DNA of 64,000 nucleotides, taken from positions 248,001-312,000 of the forward strand of contig OZ244977.1 in assembly GCA_965222995.1 (NCBI GenBank). The letters are read 5' to 3'. The notes under the pieces are model-generated. The model was not told the origin of the DNA. It was given only the letters and a program-made list of their open reading frames with translations, and searched no databases. Shown here piece after piece: positions 1-7,440 of this stretch; positions within the stretch are counted from its first letter, which is position 1; each line of letters starts with the position of its first letter. The translations under genes were made by a program, and so were the position numbers. Source of the stretch: SB11 sp965222995. GTDB taxonomy: Bacteria > Bacteroidota > Bacteroidia > UBA8524.

Positions 1-2735
1 GAGTTACTATTATCGGCTATAAGGCTGTCGTTTACTTTTGTGATTGATGTTACACCGGGTCCCGGAAGTATAGTAATAGAAATAGTTTCAGTTGATGAAC
101 AACCGTTAGCAGAAGTTCCCTTTACATTATAAGTTATTGATGTAGGAGGGTTTATTACAACAGAATCTCCGCTGGTTGAGCTTATTGCAAATACGGGAGA
201 CCATGCAAACTCTTGCGCACCAGTAGCATACAGCTTAGTGCTTTCACCACGGCACAGCACTGATTTTCCTGCACTTACCACTACAGTGGGTACATCCTCA
301 GCTTCAATAAACTGTTTCATTTCAAGCGTATCGTAACCAAACTGGTTTCCTGTAATTAATGTTACATCATATATTCCTGCACTTGTATAGGTAACCTCAG
401 GGTTTTTATCCGTAGAAGTTGCAGGTATTCCTCCTTCAAAAATCCACTCGTAACTTGTAGGGAAGTTTTGGCTATTGTCGTTAAACTTAACGGTATTGGG
501 TAAGCAAAAAGCTGTATCATTATTTGCAAAACCCGCATCAGGCTTTTTAGTGTTAAATCCTGAGCAAAAGGCTCTTACACTAATATTATCTAAATACAGA
601 TTATTACCGAAATCGTTATAGGCAACAAACTTTAATACCACATTCTTTTCACCGTCAAAATCACTCAAATCAATTTCATTACAAGGTGTACCCGCAAAAG
701 TAGAAACACACCAATCCGATTCATTTGCCGGGGTAAATGATGATGTTAAACCTGCATTAGTAGAAAAATTTCCCATGGCAGCAACTCTATGTGGAAAGGT
801 TTTACCACTATCGGTAGAGGCATAAATTATTAATGAGTCTCTTTTATTAGCATTTCTAGCTCTGTAGGCATGCTGGAAGCTTAATACAGCATCTGCATTT
901 CCGCTTAAATCTATTACAGGAGTTATAAGTCCGTCGCGTTCTCCTATTTGGCTGTAATTGTAAAAGTTCATACGTAAAGCTTTTGAGCCGTTTGGAGAAC
1001 TACTTACATTGGCTACACTCCAGGTTATTCCATTATCGGGATTTTCTAGGGTAAAACCCATCGCATTTAATGAGCCGTTTTCAAAGTCTTCGCTATACAA
1101 TGTTTCTTTACCTTGTGCAGCTACATTGATATAATTTTTTAAGAAAATAGAGTCACTTCCTTCAGTGTTACTTACAACCAACGACACATCGTAAGTGCCT
1201 ATGGCATTATAACTAACTATTGGGCTAGCTTGCGTTGATGTTGAGGGGGAACCGTTGGGGAAATACCATTTGAAACTTTGTGCCTTACCTTGCGATGAAC
1301 TACTGCCTGTAAAGACAACATCAACACCGGGGCAGGTAACACTAATGTCTGATATTACTTGGGCTACAGGTTTTGCTTTAAGGGTTTTATCTACACACTC
1401 CATAGATTTCTCGGCATTTATCCTGCCGCTTCCTAAAAAGCCTGCGAATGCGGTATTAAGTCCGTCAATATCATCAGCGTTATCCAGTAAGCATTGCTCA
1501 AGTTGAGCATTGGTAAGGTTTGGATTGTGAGATTTCATCAAACCTAACAAACCTGCTACCATTGGCGAAGCCATTGAGGTTCCGTCGAAAGTAGCATAAC
1601 TGTTGTTTGCAGCAATAGTACTTCTTATACGACTTCCGGGTGCGGTTACATCTACCCAGGTACCATAGTTTGAAAAATTAGATTTTCTATCGTTTATATC
1701 AGAACTGGCAACAGCAATAACTCCATTGTATGCAGCAGGGTAACGTATTTGATTTACTCCATTATTACTGGCTGCTGCAACTACAATACTTCCTCTTGAA
1801 GTAGCATAGTTTATAACGGCTTGCGCTGTTTGGCTAAAACCGCCACCACTCCACGAGCAATTTATGATGTCAGCACCAGCATTGGCTGCGTAAGTTATTC
1901 CTGCATAGCCTTGAGGTATAGCAGTGGTTGATGATTGATTATCAAAGGTACACTTAACAGGAATTATTGAAATATTATAACCAATGGAGGCTACTCCACG
2001 CATATTATTGGTAACAGCACCTGCTATCCCACCCACATGGGTTCCGTGTGTAAAATTTGTCCTGGGGTGGATAGGGTTATTATCATTATTCCCTGCATCC
2101 CAACCATGTATATCATCTACATAGCCATTATTGTCATCATCAATATTGTTCCCTGCAATTTCACCGGGGTTACGCCATACGTTTCCATATAAATCAGGGT
2201 GGAACATGCTTACACCATCATCAATAATGGCTACTGTTATTGTTGAGTCTCCTTTTGATAAATCCCACGCTTCTCGGGCATTAATCTTCCACAAGCCCCA
2301 TTGTCCACCGGTTGAATTAGACTGCATATCATTGGGCTGGAAACTATACGAATTGTATGGTACAGGTTCAACATATTCAATATAAGAGTATGCTGAAAGT
2401 AATTCAATCAACTCATCAATCATTGCAGGTTCTTTAAATGAAACCTGAAGTACTTGATTAAGGTCTTTACTAAAAGCAGCCTTAAAAGGCATTGTAATTT
2501 TATAAATTCCAAAATCAGCACTAAAATTAGCATCAAGACCCGGCAAAACAGGGTTGGCTATAAAGTCTGTGGGGTTAGTGTTGTTTTTATTGTGCAGTGC
2601 ACTTAAATCGTAGTCGTTTGTGTATTTAAGGTATATTTCTCCGTCAACCTGCTCACTGTTATAGGTTTGAGAATAGGCACTTGAAAAAACAATAGTTAGG
2701 GTTATAAGGTATATAAACTTCAATCGGTCAATCAT
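1..2735 (-). CDS. Secreted S8 (subtilisin-type) serine peptidase with PKD domains, C-terminus outside window
   Basis: Reads leftward off the window edge; 911 codons are present and the C-terminus is missing. A signal peptide (hydrophobic about residues 7-20, ending near AYSQ) is followed by a propeptide-like region and a peptidase domain at about 145-430. The whole triad is visible: D172 in IIDDG, H230 in HGTHVGG, S387 in GTSMASP, with oxyanion N324. After it come a PKD domain (about 440-520), a jelly-roll region starting EDFENG (about 530-715), a second PKD domain and an Ig-like stretch. This is the usual build of a T9SS-exported Bacteroidota protease, but the sorting domain itself would lie beyond base 1. 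The ATG at 2735 is preceded by GGAG. An active secreted endopeptidase is the best reading; its substrate is unknown. Confidence 0.93.
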   Translation of the reverse strand, partial: MIDRLKFIYLITLTIVFSSAYSQTYNSEQVDGEIYLKYTNDYDLSALHNKNNTNPTDFIANPVLPGLDANFSADFGIYKITMPFKAAFSKDLNQVLQVSFKEPAMIDELIELLSAYSYIEYVEPVPYNSYSFQPNDMQSNSTGGQWGLWKINAREAWDLSKGDSTITVAIIDDGVSMFHPDLYGNVWRNPGEIAGNNIDDDNNGYVDDIHGWDAGNNDNNPIHPRTNFTHGTHVGGIAGAVTNNMRGVASIGYNISIIPVKCTFDNQSSTTAIPQGYAGITYAANAGADIINCSWSGGGFSQTAQAVINYATSRGSIVVAAASNNGVNQIRYPAAYNGVIAVASSDINDRKSNFSNYGTWVDVTAPGSRIRSTIAANNSYATFDGTSMASPMVAGLLGLMKSHNPNLTNAQLEQCLLDNADDIDGLNTAFAGFLGSGRINAEKSMECVDKTLKAKPVAQVISDISVTCPGVDVVFTGSSSSQGKAQSFKWYFPNGSPSTSTQASPIVSYNAIGTYDVSLVVSNTEGSDSIFLKNYINVAAQGKETLYSEDFENGSLNAMGFTLENPDNGITWSVANVSSSPNGSKALRMNFYNYSQIGERDGLITPVIDLSGNADAVLSFQHAYRARNANKRDSLIIYASTDSGKTFPHRVAAMGNFSTNAGLTSSFTPANESDWCVSTFAGTPCNEIDLSDFDGEKNVVLKFVAYNDFGNNLYLDNISVRAFCSGFNTKKPDAGFANNDTAFCLPNTVKFNDNSQNFPTSYEWIFEGGIPATSTDKNPEVTYTSAGIYDVTLITGNQFGYDTLEMKQFIEAEDVPTVVVSAGKSVLCRGESTKLYATGAQEFAWSPVFAISSTSGDSVVINPPTSITYNVKGTSANGCSSTETISITILPGPGVTSITKVNDSLIADNSN

Positions 2736-2809
2736 ATCTCCGCAATATAAAAAAATTGTATGTACAAATATGTATCGATAAAGACAACGAAAGAGACAGA
2801 ATAGTTTGT

Positions 2810-3697
2810 TTAGCGGATAATATTCTTTTGGGTATCCCAAAGCTCCATAATTAACCCGTCTTTTAAGCCACCATTAGGAGCGTAAATTTGCTTGATGCCT
2901 GCCCAATCCATTACTGAGAGGTATATACCGGCTGCATGGTCAATTACATCGGCACGGTCAGGATTAAGTTTAAGTTTGTTAATCCGTTCTTTTATAGGAG
3001 TGTTGTTAATTTCAGCATATAGTTTTTTAAGGGTGGTAATGTTCATAGGCTTTTCACTACCCTTCATTGCCATATTATACAGCTTACTGATATTTCCCCC
3101 TGTTCCTAATGCAATATACTTTTCCTTTTGTGCTGTATTTTCTTTTACCCAAAGTTCCATATCACTCCAAACATTTGGGTTCACTTTATCTTCTTTCAAC
3201 CGAACCGAGCCTATTTTAAAAGATTTAGCATTTAAAATCTCCCTATCTTTAATTATGGTAATTTCAGTACTCCCACCACCTACATCTATATTTATAAAGT
3301 TTCCCTTTGCAGGGAAAGATGACATTACTGATTTGAGAATTAACTCCGATTCTTTTTCTCCTGAAATTACATCAACTTTAAGGTCGAATTTTTTTTCTAC
3401 TTTTTTTACTAAGGTATCGCCGTTTTTTGCTTCACGCATGGCACTGGTTGCACAAGCCTTGTAGTGTTTTACACCGTGCACATCTAAAATAAGCTTAAAG
3501 GCATTCATGGTCATCAAGAAAAGCTCTTGCTTTTCTTTGCCTACTTTTCCTGTGCTAAACACATCATCGCCCAAACGTAGAGGGATGCGGATAAATTCAA
3601 CTTTTTTAAATTGAGTACTAAAGTCTTCTGCAGAAATTACTCTGCTTATTAATAGTCGTATGGCGTTTGAACCAATATCAACGGCACCTAATTTCAC
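2810..3697 (-). CDS. Ppx/GppA family phosphatase (exopolyphosphatase-like)
   Basis: 295 aa starting with GTG. The N-terminus GAVDIGSNAIRLLI is the phosphate-1 loop of the ASKHA fold, and IDVGGGSTEI (about residue 140) is the second phosphate loop. The family removes terminal phosphate from polyphosphate or converts pppGpp to ppGpp. This short form has only the two ASKHA domains and lacks the C-terminal HD-like extension of the E. coli enzymes. It is cytoplasmic. It lies downstream of, and divergent from, the membrane protein at 3838. Family assignment is firm; polyphosphate versus pppGpp preference cannot be read from sequence. Confidence 0.9.
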   Translation of the reverse strand: MKLGAVDIGSNAIRLLISRVISAEDFSTQFKKVEFIRIPLRLGDDVFSTGKVGKEKQELFLMTMNAFKLILDVHGVKHYKACATSAMREAKNGDTLVKKVEKKFDLKVDVISGEKESELILKSVMSSFPAKGNFINIDVGGGSTEITIIKDREILNAKSFKIGSVRLKEDKVNPNVWSDMELWVKENTAQKEKYIALGTGGNISKLYNMAMKGSEKPMNITTLKKLYAEINNTPIKERINKLKLNPDRADVIDHAAGIYLSVMDWAGIKQIYAPNGGLKDGLIMELWDTQKNIIR

Positions 3698-3822
3698 GCA
3701 GCTAAAATAGCCGTGCTACTAAAGTTTGTTGGGGCTTTTGTTTCCACATGTGTTGAAAAGAGTTAGCGAGAGTTTATGACACAAATATGACGCAGTCAAA
3801 AATGCATTGATGGTGTAACATT

Positions 3823-3830
3823 TAATTTTG
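3823..3830 (+). promoter_or_regulatory. -7 promoter box TAATTTTG
   Basis: Exact match to the Bacteroidota -7 consensus TAnnTTTG, ending 7 nt before the ATG at 3838. No good TTTG -33 element is visible at the usual distance. If it is used, the mRNA would be leaderless or nearly so. Confidence 0.5.
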
Positions 3831-3837
3831 CAGTTTT

Positions 3838-4551
3838 ATGAAACAAATAATCCCTTATATCCCTTTTTTAACTACTGCTTTTTCAGCTTTCTTTTTTGTT
3901 ACTCTTATCAAACACTATAACTATAAAAAGCAGCGGTATCTATTATGGTGGACTTTAGGTGTTGTGTTTTATGGGTTAGGAACATTGGTTGAGAGCATTT
4001 ATACTCTTCACGGCTGGAGCGAGACAGTTTTTAAGTCTTGGTATATATTAGGGGCACTACTTGGTGGTGCACCATTGGCTCAAGGTACAGTACATTTATT
4101 AATGAAACCGAAAACGGCTAATACCCTATCGGTTATACTTATTGTGGTGATTATTCTATCAGCCGTTTTGGTAACCCTATCACCTGTTGACCAAGGTTTG
4201 GCTCCTTCGGGCAAATTGTCAGGCAAGGTATTAGAGTGGTCCTGGGTTAGGCTAATAACCCCCTTCATAAATATATATGCCTTTATTTTTTTAGTAGGCG
4301 GAGCTATATGGTCTGCAAAAAAATATTATACCACCCATAAGCTTAAAAGATATATTGGTAATGTATACATAGGTATTGGAGGTTTGTTGCCCGGTATAGG
4401 GGGTAGTTTTTCAAAATTTGGTCATACGGAAGTATTATATGTTACAGAATTTTTGGGTTTAGTGCTAATTTATATCGGGTATAGAATAATAAAAAATGAT
4501 AAGAGTACTAATACAGCCCCTGCAGATGTTCAAGGTGAAATAGGTGGCTAA
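3838..4551 (+). CDS. Seven-helix membrane protein of unknown function
   Basis: 237 aa with about seven predicted membrane helices (near 5-23, 35-53, 66-88, 95-113, 135-158, 170-190, 200-218) and a short polar tail. The spacing recalls the 7TM sensory modules found in front of some histidine kinases, but no kinase or other output domain follows. No catalytic motif is visible and I do not recognise the family. It stands alone, convergent with the DUF2721 gene, whose stop codon lies one base away. A -7 box sits 7 nt before the start. Confidence 0.75.
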   Translation: MKQIIPYIPFLTTAFSAFFFVTLIKHYNYKKQRYLLWWTLGVVFYGLGTLVESIYTLHGWSETVFKSWYILGALLGGAPLAQGTVHLLMKPKTANTLSVILIVVIILSAVLVTLSPVDQGLAPSGKLSGKVLEWSWVRLITPFINIYAFIFLVGGAIWSAKKYYTTHKLKRYIGNVYIGIGGLLPGIGGSFSKFGHTEVLYVTEFLGLVLIYIGYRIIKNDKSTNTAPADVQGEIGG

Positions 4552-4552
4552 A

Positions 4553-4984
4553 CTATTCGTCTTTTTTAAATATCTTCTCTAAAAAGCTGCTGCTTTTGCC
4601 TTCAATATCATTCAGTTCAATTTTCAATGCTTTGGCTGATATGGTTATTTCCCAAACGCTTAGCATTAGCGAAACAACCATCATAAACATGCTTGTACCA
4701 AACAGTACTTTAGCCCAATACATTTCTTCGGTAAAAAGCAAAATCATACACACTACGCTCAATAATAAACTAAGTACTCCCAGTAATTGCATATTGCGGA
4801 TTAAGTTTAACCGCAAGCGTAAGTTTTTTATTTGGTTTAGTATTAGCTCATTGGGTTCATTAACGTATTTATCATGCAAATCACGTATTAGTTTGGCTAT
4901 TGCCAAAAACCTGTTGGTATAGGCAAGCATTAGTAATGAGATGGTACTGAATAAAAGTGCAGGGGTGCTAATTTGCAATTCCAT
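4553..4984 (-). CDS. DUF2721-family membrane protein
   Basis: 143 aa. One N-terminal membrane helix is followed by a soluble stretch with NRFLAIAKLIRDL and an Arg/Lys-rich segment (KNLRLRLNLIRN), then two closely spaced helices (about 67-85 and 92-110) and a charged tail. This order fits the DUF2721 family of unknown function. The gene at 5086, transcribed away from it, has the same topology and similar charged segments, so the two look like diverged paralogues sharing a 101-bp intergenic region. TTACTTTG, one mismatch from the -7 consensus, lies 5 nt upstream of the ATG. Confidence 0.75.
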   Translation of the reverse strand: MELQISTPALLFSTISLLMLAYTNRFLAIAKLIRDLHDKYVNEPNELILNQIKNLRLRLNLIRNMQLLGVLSLLLSVVCMILLFTEEMYWAKVLFGTSMFMMVVSLMLSVWEITISAKALKIELNDIEGKSSSFLEKIFKKDE

Positions 4985-5034
4985 TAGTGCAAAGTAACAA
5001 ATAATGTTTGTGGTACGGTTATAGCAAACTATTG

Positions 5035-5042
5035 TACATTTG
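5035..5042 (+). promoter_or_regulatory. -7 promoter box TACATTTG
   Basis: Exact TAnnTTTG match upstream of the gene at 5086. A TTTG at 5007-5010 lies 24 nt before it, slightly beyond the usual 17-23 nt spacing for a -33 element. Confidence 0.45.
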
Positions 5043-5085
5043 AGTAAACAACTTTTTCAGGTAAAATTTTTGTAATGAGTAGTTT

Positions 5086-5466
5086 ATGGAGTGGTATTTA
5101 CCTCTTACGCTAATATCGGGCAGTGGTTTGATAATAATGTCTTCGGCCTCGCAAGTAATTTCCCTTAATGCTGAAATTGAGCGTTTAGCAATGGATAAAG
5201 ATTATAAAACCATTGTAAATAGAAAGGTAAAACAACTTAAACGTTTAACGCTTTCAACTTCATTATTATATGGCTCTATGCTTTTTATAATTGTTTCAGC
5301 TTTGATTAATGCTGTAGATATTGAAGCATTAACCCCTCTTAGCTTTTATATTTTACTTGCAGGTATATTTAGCTTATTATTTGCGATAATATTTTTAGTA
5401 ATTTATGGGATTACCTCCGTACGAATAAGGCAGCAGCAGGTGCAAATAGCCATTAAAAAACATTAA
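5086..5466 (+). CDS. DUF2721-like small membrane protein
   Basis: 126 aa with an N-terminal helix (about 5-22), a soluble charged segment with KQLKRL at about 48-53, then two or three helices (58-78, 85-110). The topology and positively charged linker match the divergently transcribed DUF2721 protein at 4553-4984, so I place it as a distant paralogue. Only 2 nt separate its stop from the next ATG, so it forms an operon with the beta-barrel protein at 5469. Function unknown. Confidence 0.65.
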   Translation: MEWYLPLTLISGSGLIIMSSASQVISLNAEIERLAMDKDYKTIVNRKVKQLKRLTLSTSLLYGSMLFIIVSALINAVDIEALTPLSFYILLAGIFSLLFAIIFLVIYGITSVRIRQQQVQIAIKKH

Positions 5467-5468
5467 TT

Positions 5469-5972
5469 ATGAACCCGCTTAAGTTAACCGGCTTCTTTTT
5501 TTTTAACCTTTTATCAGTATTGGTTATTGCCCAGCACGGTGATTACCATCATTGCTTTTTGCCTGAAAAAAGTTACAGTATTGGTGGCAGTGCGGCTTAC
5601 CCTGCTGAATTTGGTACAGGAGGTATAAATATTAGAGGGTACAGAAACTTAAATCATAACTTTTGCTTTGGACCTGAAATCAGTTACTTTTCAAAAAATG
5701 CCGAAGAAAACTTATTGGATTTTGATTTTGTAGCACATTATATATTTGATATTAAACCTATTGAAATTGGTTTTTATCCGGTAGGTGGTATAAATTATGC
5801 CATAGAAAATAAAGAGGGGCACCACGAAGCTGAAACTGCTTTTGGAGCAGTTTTGGGCGGCGGTTTACACCGTAATATTAAAAAGTTTACTCTTTTTGCA
5901 GAATACGGACATATTTTTAGCCATTTAAGGGAAAACCAGTTTTTAGTAGGGGTTTTATATACTTTTAACTAG
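5469..5972 (+). CDS. Small outer-membrane beta-barrel-like protein
   Basis: 167 aa. A signal peptide (about 1-21, ending VIAQ) is followed by alternating hydrophobic/polar strands rich in Gly and aromatic residues, ending LVGVLYTFN with a C-terminal aromatic-x-Asn typical of outer-membrane barrels. The length would fit a six- to eight-strand barrel (OmpA/OmpX-like fold). The His-rich segment after the signal peptide (QHGDYHHCF) and EGHHEAE near 120 might bind metal, which is speculation. It is translated directly after the DUF2721-like membrane protein and converges with the TKRIAHRSH gene at 5973 with no gap. Confidence 0.65.
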   Translation: MNPLKLTGFFFFNLLSVLVIAQHGDYHHCFLPEKSYSIGGSAAYPAEFGTGGINIRGYRNLNHNFCFGPEISYFSKNAEENLLDFDFVAHYIFDIKPIEIGFYPVGGINYAIENKEGHHEAETAFGAVLGGGLHRNIKKFTLFAEYGHIFSHLRENQFLVGVLYTFN

Positions 5973-6449
5973 TTATTTTTTTCGTGTAAAAAATGCTATA
6001 GCCCCTGCAGGTACTGCTATTAAAAATAACAGTAAAAATTTTGATTTTGGGGCATCATTATTTCTGCTTTCATCGTTTGGAGGTAGCGGTTTTGTTTTTT
6101 GCTTTTTCTTCTCTTGTTTAGGTGCTTCTTTTTTATCTTCTTTTTTACCTTGATTTACTTTTTCCTTCTTTTTTGTATTCTTTATTTTTTTAGCATTTGC
6201 AATACTGTCCTCATATTGCTTCCTTAAGGCACTATCTTCTTTTAATATAAATTTAAGCCTTTGTATGCTATCATATCTACGATTCATAGCTCGCTGCATT
6301 CTGGGAGATAGACCTAAATTATCATCTTCAAACTCGTAATAAGTAATTGAAGCTCCATTATGGCTTCTGTGTGCTATACGCTTTGTTTGTGCATTTATAC
6401 TTAACCCACAAAAAGTGATAATAAGTGTTAGTACAATATATTTTTTCAT
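5973..6449 (-). CDS. TKRIAHRSH-motif secreted, C-terminally anchored protein (third copy)
   Basis: 158 aa. A signal peptide (1-20, ending INAQ) is followed immediately by TKRIAHRSHNG and a Tyr-containing segment, then DNLGL, a DSI/DSAL helical stretch, a long Lys/Glu/Pro-rich linker (about 85-135) and a C-terminal membrane helix (about 137-153) with a basic RKK end. It is one of three tandem paralogues that share exactly this architecture. I do not recognise the family. The layout suggests a periplasmic or surface peptide tethered by a C-terminal helix. It starts 8 nt after the ancestral stop of the middle copy, so the trio looks like one leftward operon. Confidence 0.7.
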   Translation of the reverse strand: MKKYIVLTLIITFCGLSINAQTKRIAHRSHNGASITYYEFEDDNLGLSPRMQRAMNRRYDSIQRLKFILKEDSALRKQYEDSIANAKKIKNTKKKEKVNQGKKEDKKEAPKQEKKKQKTKPLPPNDESRNNDAPKSKFLLLFLIAVPAGAIAFFTRKK

Positions 6450-6457
6450 AATTGTAT

Positions 6458-6910
6458 TTATTTTTTTGTTATAAAGGCAATTATTAATGCCGGAACTGAA
6501 ATTAACAGAAGCAACGTAAGATTTATGCTTTGTTGCTTGGGTACAGATTTATTTTCTTTTTTTAGAGATTTAACTTTTTGCTTTTTGGGAATAGTATCTA
6601 TTTTTTTTTATTTATTCTTTTGTTTAGAATTATGCAGTTTCATTAAACTATCTTGGCGATGTAGGCGGCGAACCCATAAAATACTGTCTCTTTTTCGTAA
6701 AGAATCTTGTGTTTTGTAAAAACTGTCAAGCTCTTTTGGTATTTGAAAGTAGTCCTCGGGGTCTATGTTTCCAAGGTTATGGTTATCTTCTATAATAGAA
6801 TAGTTTATGGCATTTCCGCTATGGCTGCGGTGTGCAATTCTTTTGGTTTGTGCATTAGTTGCCAAACAAAAAAAAGCGATGCAAAGCAGAAGTAGAATAT
6901 TTTTTTTCAT
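6458..6910 (-). pseudogene. TKRIAHRSH-motif protein, middle copy, interrupted by an in-frame TAA
   Basis: Codon 101 (bases 6608-6610) is TAA, so the predicted product is 100 aa: signal peptide, TKRIAHRSHSG motif, DNHNLG and Lys-rich linker, but no anchor. Translation past that stop in the same frame gives 48 more residues that end with LLLLISVPALIIAF and a Lys tail, matching the membrane helix of both neighbours, up to a TAA at 6458-6460. With that end, the gap to the next gene is 8 nt, like the 7 nt gap on the other side. I read this as a nonsense mutation of a full-length gene, a recoded stop, or a sequencing error. The start at 6910 (MKKNILLLL) is chosen over an upstream ATG that would overlap the preceding gene. 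Confidence 0.75.
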
Positions 6911-6917
6911 GGTTGGG

Positions 6918-7343
6918 TTATTTTTTATAGATGAGAGCAATTACTATTGAAGGAATAGCAATTAATAAAAGCAATACAATAGGGAATTGTTGTTTTACAC
7001 TTTTTTGGGCTTTATGAGTTTTTTTCTTATCAAGGTCTTTTAAATGTTTTTGGTGTAAAGTATTTTTTGTTTTTTTCTCGATGTAAAGTTTTTTAAGACT
7101 GTCTATCTTTCTTGCTTTATTTAAACTGTCTAGTATTCTTGTAGAGTCAATATTTTTATGAGTAATTAAAGGTGGCTCAGGCTTAATCATAGCTCCTGCA
7201 TCTCCTAAATTGTCATTAGTTTGAAATATTGCATAGTTGTTAAGGTTAGCACTGTGGCTTCTATGTGCAATACGTTTTGTTTGTGCAAAAGTGCAGAAAC
7301 CGAAGATTAAAAGAAGTGCTATAAGCAGAGTAAGCTTTCTCAT
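6918..7343 (-). CDS. TKRIAHRSH-motif secreted, C-terminally anchored protein (first copy)
   Basis: 141 aa from the ATG at 7343, which has AAAAAGG upstream; an ATG at 7364 is possible but adds a charged leader. It has a signal peptide (ending CTFAQ), TKRIAHRSHS, DNLGD, a DSTRILDSL/DSLKK helical segment, a Lys-rich linker with KKTHKAQK, and a C-terminal helix LLLLIAIPSIVIAL closing with YKK. It is the first gene of the three-gene leftward cluster. The signal peptide, identical first nine mature residues and C-terminal helix are conserved across copies while the middle varies, which suggests that the conserved N-terminal motif is the functional part. Function unknown. Confidence 0.7.
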   Translation of the reverse strand: MRKLTLLIALLLIFGFCTFAQTKRIAHRSHSANLNNYAIFQTNDNLGDAGAMIKPEPPLITHKNIDSTRILDSLNKARKIDSLKKLYIEKKTKNTLHQKHLKDLDKKKTHKAQKSVKQQFPIVLLLLIAIPSIVIALIYKK

Positions 7344-7440
7344 CCTTTTTTCTTTCCAGTACAATGAGAAATTCTAAAGGTTCAATTTTTTTGAACTTTT
7401 ATCGCTAACCTTTGTACAGCCTACCGAAACAGGCGTATCT

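Noticed and set aside
2892..3464. 190-codon open frame on the plus strand
   Set aside because: Lies wholly antisense to the Ppx/GppA gene, has no recognisable protein features, and is explained by codon bias of the real gene.
6601..6610. Phase variation by slippage in the nine-A run of the middle TKRIAHRSH gene
   Set aside because: The stop codon is formed by the T before the run plus its first two A, so changing run length cannot remove it; downstream sequence is already in frame.
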